Shown here in pieces: positions 23,196-40,369 of a stretch of 64,000 nt of DNA. A program made the position numbers and the translations under genes. This DNA is from Halicephalobus mephisto. Its lineage: Eukaryota; Nematoda; Chromadorea; Rhabditida; Panagrolaimidae. Each line of letters starts with the position of its first letter. The stretch's first letter is position 1. The stretch spans positions 496,001 through 560,000 of the forward strand of contig SWDT01000008.1 in NCBI GenBank assembly GCA_009193035.1, read 5' to 3'. Under the pieces are notes generated by a model. It searched no databases and was not told where the DNA came from. It worked only from the letters and a program-made list of their open reading frames with translations.

Positions 23196-23561
23196 GTTAT
23201 TTGTAAAATCTCCAGTAGGAATTACACGGAATCCAGATGGCCACAGCGGTGGTCCCGGGACGATTTTCTGTGTGTGTCCTTCGAAAGACAGAGAACGACG
23301 GAGCGAACGACGGACGACCGACAAGCTTCGCTCGATTTTGCCGGCATTTCCCAGTTTTCCTTTCCTGTTTGTCCTTTTCGCTCCGTGTTGATTTTGGATA
23401 ATTTATTTTTTGTTGAAACAGCTTTTTTATTTTTTGCTGTATCTGGCTCGGTGTATTTTCTCCAAACGCGTTTTTGCATGTTTTGAGACATTTTCCCATG
23501 TCATAATTGGATCCACAATTCAATGGATTTTTCAGGTGAAAAATTCCGACCATATTTAATA
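23196..23561 (+). promoter_or_regulatory. CCAR1 upstream region with acceptor site
   Basis: A GC-richer stretch (23215-23400) precedes the gene. GATTTTTCAG ends at 23534, 27 bases before the ATG, and is a likely SL trans-splice acceptor. Minus-strand frames here show no family resemblance. Confidence 0.45.
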
Positions 23562-26500
23562 ATGTCGTTTGGTCAGAAAAACCCATGGCCTCGAGGTGAG
23601 ATTTTGGTTTCCATATATGAAAGCAAAAGGTAATCTCTTACAGTGGGTGCTGGTAACCAGATAAACCCGATTTTCCAAGGAATTGCGGGTCAGCAGTTCA
23701 CAAATATCCCCGGCATGATCCCGAACATCAACAACCTCGTGAACACCGCTGCCTTCGGGGGAATACTTGCCCAACAACAACCTCGGGCCAACTTGATGCC
23801 TCGATCTCAGTCTCCGCAGAACAAAAAGAAGAATTTCATCGGAACGATTACGAAATTCCTGGATAGTTACGGCTTCATTGATGACGAAGTTTTTTTCCAG
23901 ACAAAGTACTCTTTAGTGGTGAATCTGGGTCATATAAAGTTTGTTTTAGCGTTGTTACGGGAGGGACGCCGATGCTCGGAGCTCGATGCATGGTCGAAGC
24001 CGTCTACAATTCCTCGATGCCTTTCCATTGGAACGCCACCACCGTCCAGATGATCCAGGAGAACATAGGAGGTCAAAGTGCTTCCAGAAGACCCGGAACA
24101 GGAAATAGATGGGATCCCCAGCCTAATGGGAGCGATTCAAGAGGTCGAATCGATGATCGTGTTTATGGTTCTCACGTTCGTGATACTCGTGACTCCAGAG
24201 ATCGTCATTCTTCTCCGTCCCGTCGATCTCCACTTCGTCGTGAACGCAGAAGAAGCCCGATTGCGACCAGACGCAGTCCTAGCCCCATTCGTCGTGCTGA
24301 GAAACGCGAGCGTTCTCGTGAAAGATCCAGAAGTCCGAGAAGAGAAACCACTCGCGATCGCGAAGCTTCCCCACCTCGTCGACGCGCCAGAGTGGTCCCT
24401 CGTTATTCCTGCAAAACCGTCAAGCCACTGGTCCCTAGGTCGATGAGTTGTGCCGATCTCCGGACTCGTTACAAGAACCTCTACGTTCCTTCTGATTTCA
24501 TTTCTGTCAGAATGGATTGGCTTGATTCGTTCGATTTGGAAAATCAGTTTAACATTGGATTGAATCCGGTCACGTTTCACGTCAATCACAAGGACATAGA
24601 TATTCCTGAAGGCAAGTTCACTCCAGAACAACTCGAAGCAGCTTCTGATGAGGACCATCGTTTTTGCGTCAGAACTTTGCTGCTGTCTCATCCTGGAATA
24701 GCCGAAGTTCGGAAAAAAGTGTTTGGACTTCTGCCTGATGGCAGTGTCGATGAGAATATTGAAGTCATCCCATTCAACAAAGCAATCCAATTTCTGACCG
24801 GCATTCGAGGTCGTAACGAAGTCATGGCTCTCGGTGGCACTTGGTCGCCTTCGAAAGACGGGGAAAATCCGCTCGATCTTCCTACTCAGATTAACACTGC
24901 TGTCAGAACTATTCGTGAACTTATTGGAGTTGACTTATCGGCATGTCCAACATGGTGAGTTTTTGATTTTTGTAAAAGTTGTTAAATTGGGATTATCTCC
25001 CGATCCACAATGTTTATCTTTGTGGAAATTCCTTTCCTATCGCCAGATTTGAAGGTATGATCGATGGGATCAGGATAAGTAAAAATTGAATAGTTATTTT
25101 CTCCTTTTTGTTCTGCATTTTCTTAACTACACAGGTACAAAGTCGCGCAACTCGAGTACTACCGATCTGAACGTGACCGAGTCGACACAATTACCCTTCT
25201 GATGCCGGACACAAGCTCGATATCTGGATTGATGCCAACTCCTGAAGAACACGCAGCAAATGTTGAGGAATTGAAGAAGCAATTGTCAACCAAAATAGCG
25301 GAAATCGATGCAGAAGAATTTGTTTCTAGTGTTGAAAAAAGAAAAAATGAAGTCAAAGCAGCTGCTAATGGAACCTCTAATACTACATCTCAACCTAATA
25401 CTGGAGCTACTAGTAATGACGATACTGCTGACAAAGTTGAATCTACTTCAACGACGATTGCCGCCAATGAGGTTATTAAAAATCAGCTTGTTTTTATAGC
25501 TTATTTTAGTACTGTGTGCTTTATCCCCTTCTTAAAATTTACAGCAATTTAGCTGTTTGCACGGCTAAGTGTGTAGTGCTTCGTAATCCGTGCTTTATTT
25601 GTGCACTTTTCATAATTAGAAGATTCACCATATATGGTGACTTTAATTTTTACAAATTTGTTTATTTCCTTGAAATTATTGGAATTTTTAGCTTTTAATA
25701 GAATTTAAAAAATAATCATTAATATTTCAGACTGGTGATAATATGGAAACCGATCAAACTACAGATGGTATTGTTAAACTTCATTGGAGTGCTCCGATAT
25801 CTCAACTAAGGGTGTGTTTTTTAATGTTTTTTAATCAATGATAATTGGTTTTTAAGGTTGCTGAATTACGTGATCAATTGAGTGTACGTGGATTAGACAC
25901 AAAAGGTGTGAAAAATATTCTTGTTCAAAGATTACAAAAAGCACTTGATGATGAAAAAAATTTGGAAGAAACAAATAGTGGTAATGTTGAAATGATAAAA
26001 GGTAATAATTCTGGTATTGAACATGAGGGAGATGACGAAACAGCACCAGATGATCCTATGGATACAAGTGTACAAGAGAAAAAAGATGAAATTCCAGATG
26101 ATCCACAAAATTATGATGGTGATATTACATTGGATCAATTAGTTGAAAAACAAGATGAAGAAGACTATACACCAGAAGAATTGGAAGAAATTCGTCGTGA
26201 AAGAGAAAAATTTGTAAAAATTTAAATTTTTTAATTTCTTGATGATTTAATTTTTTAGGATGTTTTGCAAAATGAGAAAAAGCAGTCTCTTGTTCGTCAT
26301 TATGTCTTTCCCGAACATCCAGCAATCATGGTCTACCCTTCGAAAACGGCTAAAAATGGTCGATTTGATTGCAAGGTTACTTCACTTCAATCCCTTCTAG
26401 AATACCGTATTGAAGACAGTAAAGAAGCGTCTTTTGAGGCGTTTTTATTTTCTGAATGTGTTCGTGAAATGTTTGATCGTCTTAATGCATTCAACGTCTA

Positions 26501-27530
26501 CAAGAGTATCCAGACTGCTTATGATTATGAAACCGAAACTCAACTAAGAAAAGAAGCTTTAACTGCTGCTTTGGTTCCTTCTGAAGAATCGAATCAAAAT
26601 CCGGAGGAGAAAAACGAAGGGAATGTTACTAAAACTGACTCTACTACATCGTCGGAAAAGGATGAACGTGAAATCCTTGTTCAATTTAAACAACTTGTTA
26701 GTAATTTTGATCTATTTTCGTCATTTGCATATTTTGACACGAATATTTGTGGATATTTGATGGATAGAGATTGTGAGGAGGTATTGCTGTCGATTGGTCT
26801 TCGGTTATCTCGTGGTGATATTAATAGAAGTTTGAAACGTGTGATGAACAAGGAAAAAGTTAATTATAGAAACTTTACTGATAGATGGATGGATAAGAAT
26901 AATGAAATTAAGTATACACCTGGAATTAGGAATGATGCTCCTAGTTTGGAACAATTGTTAATTGTTCATCCGAAGACGATTGATAATGAAGAAGGTATGA
27001 AACAAGTGTCTAGTACTCCTGATGTGACTGCTGGTGGAATGGTTATATATAAAGGAGCAGCGTTGAATATCAAACAAACCTTGGATAAACATCAGGAAAT
27101 CAAGGATGAAGTCACGAAATTATTCACACAAGTTCAAGAACAAGAACATGTTTTGAAAAATTACAAGGAACAAGTTGAAACGTTGGAAAAGAAGAAGAAA
27201 CGACTTGAATCAGATGTTGCACATTATAAGAAGAAAGCATATGATGCTGAGAAATGCCTAAAAACTAATGAAGACGACGTTGTTATGATGAAGACAGCGC
27301 TGCAAGATTGTAAGAGATTTGGAGAACGGTTGATTGGTGTTGTGGAAAGAGTTATGCCAGTCAAAGAGAAAACTAAAGAACCATCTGTTAAGCCGGAAAC
27401 TCCTAAGAAGGAAAATGAAAGTTCAGAAGTTGAAGAAAATTCAAAAATTGAAGAAAATGAACCAACTTTAGAAGGTAATAATGACGAATCTGGAGAACAA
27501 ATTGAAGTATCGCAAGATCAGAATATCTGA
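23562..27530 (+). CDS. CCAR1: CCAR1/CCAR2 family transcription and splicing co-regulator (C. elegans LST-3 type)
   Basis: Seven exons, 23562-23595, 23644-23905, 23950-24954, 25135-25471, 25731-25811, 25857-26213 and 26259-27530, join to 1115 residues, close to human CCAR1. The N-terminus MSFGQKNPWP matches the family start. Then come an S1-like domain (about 70-125, FIGTITKFLDSYGFIDDEVFF ... MPFHWNA), an RS/RD-rich stretch, the inactive Nudix-like DBC1 domain (about 270-480, including EVMALGGTWSPSKDG), a SAP DNA-binding motif (about 569-605, LRDQLSVRGLDTKGVKNILV), an EF-hand-like region (about 840-900, FDTNICGYLMDRDCEEVL) and a C-terminal coiled coil (about 970-1040). Family members are nuclear scaffolds acting with Mediator, p53 or nuclear receptors and in alternative splicing. 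The 44-nt intron at 23906-23949 lies inside the S1-like domain. The stop is only 29 bases from the stop of the convergent N6AMT1 gene. Confidence 0.95.
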
Positions 27531-27559
27531 TTCGTTTTTTGGTTATAATTATTCGTTTA

Positions 27560-28210
27560 TCAGTTATTTCTGATATGATAAAACTGTAAAATGTAAAGAT
27601 ATTCACATCCGCATCTTCTTTCAGACAGCACTTTGCCAGTTAATTGGAATTGATTTGCCTTCTGGAGAATCTCCGGAATGTCGTTGGACTTGAGTGCGAC
27701 GAGATAGAAGCAACCTTGAGGTGATAGAAGTTTGGAAATTTTAGGTAAAAGTCTGTCCAGAGTTGATCGTCCTGTAGGTCCTCCAGCGAAACATAAATCT
27801 ACCATTGTTTTTGGTTGATTATATGTTGGAACATATGGTGGATTAAAAATAATAATATCTATTGAATTTGATAATTTTGATTCTAAACATGATAGTAGAT
27901 CACATTGAAATAATTCGGGAATTTTTTGTTTTTCATTTAAAAAAGTTGAAATTGTTGATTTTAAAGCTTCTGGATTTATGTCAGTTCCGATCGATATATA
28001 ACCGTGATTTGGCAGAATAGTGTTCATTAATTTTCTGAAAAAACATGACACAACACCGGAACCGACTCCTATTTCGAGGACAATCCTTGGTTTTAGAGTT
28101 TTTAAATAATTTCTGTCTTCTTCGATAGCGTCGAGCAGTAGGAATGAATCTTCAGCTGGATCGTAGACGGATTCTGGAAGTTTACCGGTCACTGGAGTAG
28201 GAATATTCAT
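27560..28210 (-). CDS. N6AMT1: eRF1 glutamine N5-methyltransferase (N6AMT1/HemK2/MTQ-2)
   Basis: Single-exon gene of 216 residues, the usual length of the family. It shows the SAM-binding motif I VLEIGVGSGVVS (about 44-55), an acidic strand GTDINP, and the catalytic NPPY tetrapeptide (123-126, IIFNPPYVP), followed by DLCFAGGPTGRSTLDRLLP, all typical of HemK2. With a TRMT112-type partner it methylates the GGQ glutamine of eRF1, supporting translation termination; activity on histone H4 lysine is also known in mammals. It is tail-to-tail with CCAR1 with almost no space between, so their 3' UTRs must overlap. The ATG at 28210 gives the conserved start MNIPTP. Confidence 0.95.
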   Translation of the reverse strand: MNIPTPVTGKLPESVYDPAEDSFLLLDAIEEDRNYLKTLKPRIVLEIGVGSGVVSCFFRKLMNTILPNHGYISIGTDINPEALKSTISTFLNEKQKIPELFQCDLLSCLESKLSNSIDIIIFNPPYVPTYNQPKTMVDLCFAGGPTGRSTLDRLLPKISKLLSPQGCFYLVALKSNDIPEILQKANQFQLTGKVLSERRCGCEYLYILQFYHIRNN

Positions 28211-28239
28211 CCTAAAAAATAAGTTAAAGTAATAATTTT

Positions 28240-28625
28240 ATAAAAAATGAATTTTTTTTGAGAAATATTTCGACGCGAAATTCTACAACTTTTTAGAAAT
28301 GATATAAAAATTAAAAATAAACTTTTACGAAATTTTCTCAACGTGAAATTCTACAACTTTTTAGAAATGATATAAAAATTAAAAATAAACTTTTACAAAA
28401 TTTTCTCAACGTGAAATTTCATAACTTTTTAGAAATGATATAAAAATTAAAAATAAACTTTTATAAAATTTTCTCAACGCGAAATTCTACAACTTTTTAG
28501 AAATGATATAAAAATTAAAAATAAATTTTTTATAAAATTTTCTCGACGCGAAATTCTACAACTTTTTAGAAATAATTTTATGAAAATCATATATAAACTT
28601 TTACGAAATTTTCTCAAAAGAATTT
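28240..28625. repeat. ~77-bp tandem repeat upstream of N6AMT1
   Basis: Five copies of a unit with CGCGAAATTCTACAACTTTT, TAGAAATGATATAAAAATT and AATAAACTTTTACGAAATTT. It begins within 30 bases of the N6AMT1 start codon. Confidence 0.85.
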
Positions 28626-28720
28626 CTTAAGATCCTGATAAAATAATCTGCGTGACAATTTTTATTTTTTGAATTATTTCGTAATCTTCAACGACTTCAT
28701 CGTTGACTTTTTAGAAATAT

Positions 28721-28898
28721 TGTTGTGAATGCATAGTCCCCACGACCGGAGACAATCCAAACACCCAAGACAACAGTCCTCTCTCTCTTTGGGGAGTACG
28801 AAAAAGAACGTTTTTTCTTACTCGGGGTCCCTGGGGTTACTTTGACATTATTAATATTATTCTATACTGTTCTGTTTCAACTTAACAAAAACACAACA
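28721..28898. mobile_element. Solo LTR 1 (178 bp)
   Basis: Begins TGTTGTG and ends CACAACA, a 7-bp inverted terminus with TG...CA ends, and is flanked on both sides by AATAT (28716-28720, 28899-28903). No internal retroelement genes are present. Confidence 0.55.
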
Positions 28899-28903
28899 AA
28901 TAT

Positions 28904-29473
28904 ATCGTTCCCGACAGGTTCCGAAACTTCCATACCAAGGTTATTGTTATATCTATCACGCCAAGTGACCCGTGTCTAGATGAGAAAGACAATACTGTAG
29001 AAAGATTTACTTAATAGATGCCTTAGGCACAATACAAAAATAACTACTTCAGATTCGACATAAACAACATCCATCAGCTTCCCGTCAAGAGAAACTGTAT
29101 ATCCTCTTGTCGATGCTAAGACAATCCGCTCAGGATCAAACACTCCTTATTGATGTTAAGGCAATCCGTTCAGGACCAAGCGTTCCCTGTCGGTTGCGCT
29201 TCCCATTAAGGACGGGGTGCCCGATCCAACAGTTATAAAAACCACAAACACCTCTTCTATCTTCGAAGATCAATAACTATATATCAAAGTACTCATGGAT
29301 ATTCAAAAAACCATAAAAAACAACTTTTCTATCATTTAAAACTATAAAACCACAAGAAAAAACAAAAATTAATCCAAATTTAAAATACTCTTTCATCTAA
29401 ATCTCGAGTTTGTACAAAAATTGCCTCACACTAACCAGCATTGCAAAAAATAATGGCAAGAAAACTAAAAAAT
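28904..29473. other. Intergenic, no gene seen
   Basis: Unremarkable apart from a roughly 39-bp imperfect duplication: GATGCTAAGACAATCCGCTC at about 29113 and GATGTTAAGGCAATCCGTTC at about 29152. Confidence 0.6.
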
Positions 29474-34632
<5,159 letters not shown>

Positions 34633-35538
34633 TAGAAATTTTTATATAAAATAATATCAAAAAAATAATTTTTTTTCAACAAAGTGAAATAATATCAGTG
34701 ATCATCACAAAATACACAATTTGTGATTGAAATTCTTCGAAATCACGTCAAAAGTTCGATGAAAGCAAAAATAAATGAAAATCAATATAAAACGAAAACA
34801 AAGAGGAAACCAAGACTGGAAACAACATCCGAATCAACTGCAGCTCCATTTTCGCGAAGAGACCTCGAACGACTGGATCTCACGTTTCTGCGGGAATTTT
34901 GGTGGATTTGGAAATACTTTTCTTATCTATTTTTATATCAATTTCTTTAGGATTATTGTTAGATTGAGAAAATAGATACTATATAGGGAGATTTTAGAAC
35001 GTTTTTAATATCGAGAAATATAAGTTGTCAAAAGTTATAAGATATTTATAAACTATTGTTTTTAGGATTTTATATCAATTTCTTTAGGATTATTGTTAGA
35101 TCGAGAAAGTAGGTACTATATGAGGAAATTTTAGAACGTTTTTAATATTGAGAAGTATAAGTTATTAAAAGTTATAAGATATTTTTAAACTATTGTTTTT
35201 AGGATTTTATATCAATTTTTTTAGGATTATTGTTGGATTGAGAAAACAGATACTCCATCGAAGATTCTGAGGAAATTGATGTTAAACTTACTCTGTAAAT
35301 CCTTCCGGCGATGGAATGCTCGAAGGTATATAACCCTGAAGATTGTAATTTGCATAAATAATTTTTCGAATGCAAATCCTGGAGATTAGTTCCAAATCAT
35401 TCAAAATATGGCTTCTGAATCGGAACTTTCCGAAAAATGATTGAAATCGGTTTAACTTTGAAGTTGGATTAGTTTTAAGAATCTTTGAAACATTCTACTT
35501 TTTGTGTGTAAGAACCTACGATCTTCTCGCATAAGTAC
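34633..35538. other. Upstream of membralin; 128-bp repeat
   Basis: No gene. Between about 34925 and 35260 a 125-130 bp unit (TTTAGGATTATTGTTAGATT, then TAGAACGTTTTTAATAT, then AAAGTTATAAGATATTT) is repeated 2.5 times. Confidence 0.65.
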
Positions 35539-35930
35539 TGTTGAGACAGAAACTATAATAGAAATAGAAGATAAGAAGAGATAGCCTGAACATCAGGGAG
35601 TATAGGATACTGTAGAGCAAGAGTGAGATTCTCAAGGATATTATGTTGAGACAGAAACTACAATAGAGAGGACCTGAAGAGATAGCCTGAATATCAGGGA
35701 GTATAGGATACTGTAGAAAATGTGTGAGATTCTCAGGGGTATTATGTTGAGACAGAAACTATAATAAAAAGATAGGACCTGAAGAGATAGCCTGAACATC
35801 AGGGATCCTAGAATACTGTAGGACAGCAGTGACTTCTAGTTGTCTGTTGTGCAGTATATATTTATATATTGTTTGTACCTTATTTGTTGAGTAAAGATTT
35901 GCAGTATTCTTATTCTTCTTAATTTCAACA
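35539..35930. mobile_element. Solo LTR 3 (392 bp) with internal tandem units
   Basis: Starts TGTTGAGACAGAAACTA and ends TTAATTTCAACA, giving TG...CA and TGTTGA/TCAACA termini. AGTAC flanks both ends (35534-35538, 35931-35935). The unit GTTGAGACAGAAACTA occurs at 35540, 35644 and 35745, so the 5' part is an internal tandem triplication of about 100-105 bp. BEL/Pao-like termini; no coding region. Confidence 0.65.
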
Positions 35931-36168
35931 AGTACAAAATCCGAACATGTCTCTAGTGCAATTTTAATTAAAAAAACATAATCACAAATAACGATTTTTC
36001 GACTTGCATTTTTATTTTCACTTCCTCAATTCAAAATCAGAACTCTTTAGAGGGTCAAAGGAAATCTGTGTGGCTTTTTGGAAAGTAGGAAAGTCAGGTC
36101 AGTTGGTTGTCGAATTACATGAACCTATTTAGGTTACGGTATTTTTTGCAGTCTATCATAAACTGAAT

Positions 36169-36473
36169 TCAGATGGAACGGCGTTTTCTGAGAAGACAGC
36201 TCATCGGAGAAAATTCACATTGATCCCAACCGTATCCAGTCAAGGGTTTTTCGCGTTTTTCTGTGAGCATCATGACGTTGAATGGAGATCTCAATTGTCT
36301 GGGAAAAGCCAGATAAGCTTCATCTACTGTATCTTTGGTCGTCGCAGGAGCCTAAAAATTCATAATTTATAAAATTACAGTAATCCAGTACTGACCGCTT
36401 GAGTGAAGACTGCAAGGACGAAGATACTGATCAAAATTTGCACAAGGATTCTGGACGCCATCGAGCAATTCAT
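36169..36473 (-). CDS. Neuropeptide precursor, allatostatin-C-like
   Basis: Two exons, 36473-36396 and 36351-36169, join in phase 0 to 86 residues. Residues 5-26 form a signal peptide (LVQILISIFVLAVFTQA). After a spacer and a KR cleavage site (TEKREK) comes a predicted peptide ending GYGWDQCEFSPMSCLL, then RKRRSI and stop. The ring CEFSPMSC has six residues between cysteines and matches the allatostatin-C pattern CYFNPISC at F, P, S and both C positions; the location at the C-terminus of a short precursor and lack of an amidation glycine also fit allatostatin-C. That family signals through somatostatin-like receptors, of which nematodes have several. A TATA-like box and a probable non-coding first exon lie at 37228-37310. 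The small secreted, dibasic-cleaved form is clear; the allatostatin-C link is inference. Confidence 0.75.
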
Positions 36474-36479
36474 TTTCTT

Positions 36480-37220
36480 AAAACTTATATTTTAAAAACA
36501 TATTTAAAACAAGATATTAATTTTTTAAATTCATCATTAAAAATTCATCTTTTTTGAAAATGATATCATTTAAAAAATTCATTTTCCAAAATTTTTTAAA
36601 ATTTACTTTTTAAAATTTTTTTTTTAAAACTTTAATTTAAAAAATTTTTAAGTTTTATTTTAAAAATTTATTTTTTTAAACTTTATTTAAAAAATTTATT
36701 TTTTTTTAGTTTTATTTTTAAAATTTATTTTTTTTAGTTTTATTTAAAAAATTTATTTTTTTAAATTTTATTTTAAAAATTTATTTTTTTTAGTTTTATT
36801 TTAAAAATTTACTTTTTTAAATTTTATTTAAAAAAATTATTTTTTTTTAGTTTTATTTTTAAAATTTATTTTTTTTAAGTTTTATTTAAAAAATTTATTT
36901 TTTTTTAGTTTTATTTAAAAAATTTATTTTTTTTTAAGTTTTATTTTAAAAATTTATTATTTTTTTAGTTTTATTTAAAAAATTTATTTTTAAAATTTTA
37001 GTTTAGAAATTCTTCAAAATCTGGTTTTAAAAATGTTCTTTTTAAAATGTATCATTAATAAAGTTAATTTTCTTAAAATTTTTCGAAATTTATTTTCTTG
37101 GAAAATTCATTATTAATAAAGTTAATTTCCTCGAAAATTTATTATTCAAAAAAATTCACTCTAATTCCCTCAGGCAAAATTTTAAAGTTTTTTATTGATA
37201 TTTAAATTTAAAAAAATAAA
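36480..37220. repeat. AT-rich TTTTAGTTTTATTTAAAAAA repeat
   Basis: About a dozen copies of a 30-40 bp unit, TTTTTAGTTTTATTTAAAAA, fill the probable 5' UTR intron of the peptide gene. Confidence 0.8.
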
Positions 37221-37227
37221 AACCCAC

Positions 37228-37310
37228 CTTTGACTCGGCGTTTGAAAACGAATACAATGAAAAAAAATTACCGGAAACCTTCAGGATTCTGAAGTTTGGG
37301 ACCGCCTATT
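37228..37310 (-). promoter_or_regulatory. Probable promoter and non-coding first exon of the peptide gene
   Basis: On the minus strand CAATATAAAAATAGGCGG is followed by about 70 bases of normal composition with no ATG, then CGAGTCAAAG/GTGGGT, a good donor. Splicing to TTTAAG at 36477 would place the ATG at 36473 four bases into the next exon. Confidence 0.4.
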
Positions 37311-38759
37311 TTTATATTGAAAATTCTCATATTTAAAAATATAAATTCATTAACGAGGCCAATTGGGGATATTCAAGTACATGGCGTGGACAAATTTACC
37401 AGTTACGAATAAAACAGTGGGTGGCGAAAATGGGAAAATCATATAAACCAAATTATTTAAAAAATAAAAAAAATAAAAAAATTTAAAAAATAAAAAAAAT
37501 TCAAAAATAAAATTTTAAGAAAAAAAAATTTAGAACTAAAAAATTAAAAAATAAAAAGCTTTAATAAATAAATAAAATTTGAAAATTAAATTTAAAGAAA
37601 AAAATTTAAAAAAATTAAAAATTGAAAAAAATTATAAAAAATAAAAATTTAAATTTAATTTTAAAAATTAAAAAAATAAGAATTTTAAAAATAAAAATAT
37701 TTAAAAATTAAAAAAATAAGAATTTTAAAAATAAAAATATTTAAGAATTTAAAAATTAAAAAATAAGAATTATAGAAATAAAAATATTTAAGAATTTAAA
37801 ATGAATGTTATGACGAAATTGTTTTGACACTAATGTTTAGAAATTTTTAGAAATTCCGACAATTTGAAATTTCAGCTGATTTCAATAAACTAGGAAGTTT
37901 TAATTAAAAAAAACAAAAAATAAACTTTGACAAAATGTAAAAATTGACAAATTTGAGTCATGGACGAAAAGCAACCGTCATTTGTGTTATTTTAAAAATA
38001 AAAAATTAATTTTTTTACGAAATTTTTAAAAAAATTAGAAATTCCGGAATTTTCTAAAAAATTAGAAATTTCGAAATTTTACATTAAATTTTTGAAGATT
38101 TTAAAACTTTAAAATTTTTAAAAATTTTGAATATTCTAAAATTACAAAAATTTAAAAAAATCTTACAAATTTTGAAATCTCCTGAAAAATTACAGAAATT
38201 TAAAGATTTTTAAAAATTTTGAAATCTTCTAAAAAATTCTAAAATTATAGAAATTTAAAGATTTTTAAAGATTTTTAAATCTTCTGAAAAATTCTAAAAT
38301 TACAGAAATTTTAAAATAAAAAAATTCAGAATTCTCTGTAAAATTCTATAAAATTCTAAAATTACAGAAATTTAAAGATTTTTAAAAATTCAGAATCTTC
38401 TGAAAAATTCTAAAATTACAGAAATTTAGAAAAATCTAAAATTTTCAGAACATTTCGAAATTCCAACTGAATTTTGATCCTTTGAATATTCAAAAATCTC
38501 AAAAATGATCCGAAAAATATGACTTCATAAAAATAACAATGCTTTGGGGAATATTTAAACTTTAAATTTTGACGAAATTAAAAAACAACGTAATCAGTTA
38601 ATTTCGAAATTTAAAAAACATATTACGTTGCAATTCAGTCCTCACGAGGTAGTTATTTCGACCTTGATGGATTTTCTTCAAGATGTTCCCAGTGGAATTT
38701 GGACCAATTAGAAATTTATAAACATTTAAAAAACTGATAAAATTTATTTTTTATATCCA

Positions 38760-39370
38760 ATTAAATTTGAATTTTAATAGGACTTGTTCTTCGATTTAAG
38801 AAATAAGTACTTTATCGAAAAATCCCATAATAGTATTACTAAAATAAATTTGTAAACGTTTTAGATGAAGAAAGATTGAAATATAGAATCTTAAAAATTA
38901 CGATTTACATGGATTCTATATATTAAATAAATTTTTATATGCAAAATTATTATTAAACTTAATAAATGAACGTTAAATAAAAATTCCTGAACTTTATTAT
39001 TAAAGTGATTTTGTAAAAGATCAGGATAAATTAGTACTAAAAGTTATAAAATCATAAATTCTATATATTATATATTAAATTGATTTTTATCTGCGAAATT
39101 ATTATTAAACTTAATAAATGAACACTAAATAAAAATTCCTGAACTTTATTACTAAAGTGATTTTGTAAAAGATCTGAATGAACTAGTACTAAGAATTGTA
39201 AGATCATAACTTTGATATACTTTACATATAAAGTTGGTTTTTATCTGTAAGATTATTATTAGACTTGATAAATAGACATTCGATAAAAAGGTTTCAAAAT
39301 ATTATTTCTAAAATGATTTTATGAAAGTTTTTGATCAACTAGTAGTAAGAATTGTAAGATCCCAAAGATT
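38760..39370. repeat. Degenerate ~145-bp array
   Basis: Words TTCCTGAACTTTATTATTAA, AGTGATTTTGTAAAAGATC and TTATTATTAAACTTAATAAA return about three times. Confidence 0.6.
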
Positions 39371-40369
39371 ATAACTTGTATCATGGACATCGAATCGACT
39401 TTTATCCATCTGTTGATTCTTCCTGTCACAGAAAACGAAAAAACTCCCAGCACGAAAATCCCTGAGATGGAGGAACATAGCTTGCTGAAAGAAGACTAGT
39501 CATTCCAGAAGTTAGCGATAAAAAAACGAGGCTGAATTATCAGAAGTTGTTGAAAATTATATTTGTGTTGTTAAACACAGAGCTAGCAGTTTTTGTCTTT
39601 ACGATCAGATATTTTTATCCTAAGATAGAAAACTTATGTAGTCCCGAGAGCGGTGGTGACGGTCACAGCTCACACCGTTCAATTGTTGATCGTCTGAATA
39701 AAGCGAAGAATTAGCAGTCGTAAAGGACTCGTCAATTAAGAAAACAAGTCATATTACTTTATACTTCCTTAGATATAAAAAATAAGTACTCGGTAGAAAA
39801 TTATATACTATTATTTGAGTAATATTGTAAAAATTTCGAATAAGATGATATTAAGAGATAAAAGATATTAAAAATTACGATTACCTACTTTTACCACCCG
39901 AGCTACCACCTACGTACGTCACCAACTGGAAAGCCGGATCAAAGGAACAGAACAATTACGGTAAATCCGTACTTGTGACTTTGTGCGATATAGGAACGAA
40001 TATATGTAAATGTAAAAATTACGATTTCTATTTATTTTGCATATTACCGTAGTTTATTTCAGAAACATACTCGATTGAGAAATTTCAGAACACTAATACA
40101 AAATTTTTTCCATAAATACTTCAAACAAAGTAATTTCAAAAAATTCAGTATTTCAAAGATATCAATTTTTGTCTATCAATTATTAAAATTCCGAAAACTC
40201 TTCATAATTATTCTAAAATAAAATTTTAGCTCGAAAGTATTTTTGCACAAAAATATTTTCAACCAATTAACCTTAGGACTAGATTAATCTCAAGCTCCCT
40301 AAAGAAAGACCATGAACCTTCCACCAAAGATCATGACATTAGTGCTTCGTATCATCAAAGATGACAGTC

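Noticed and set aside
24137..24790. 217-codon minus-strand frame
   Set aside because: Antisense shadow of the RS-rich and DBC1 region of CCAR1.
34723..34975. Overlapping plus-strand frames upstream of membralin
   Set aside because: They read into AT repeats, lack splice context and have no family resemblance; the area is the probable membralin promoter.
39383..39740. Fourth solo LTR (TGTTGAAAATT... to ...GAAAACA)
   Set aside because: No matching 5-bp duplication at the two ends and no clear sequence match to the other LTRs.
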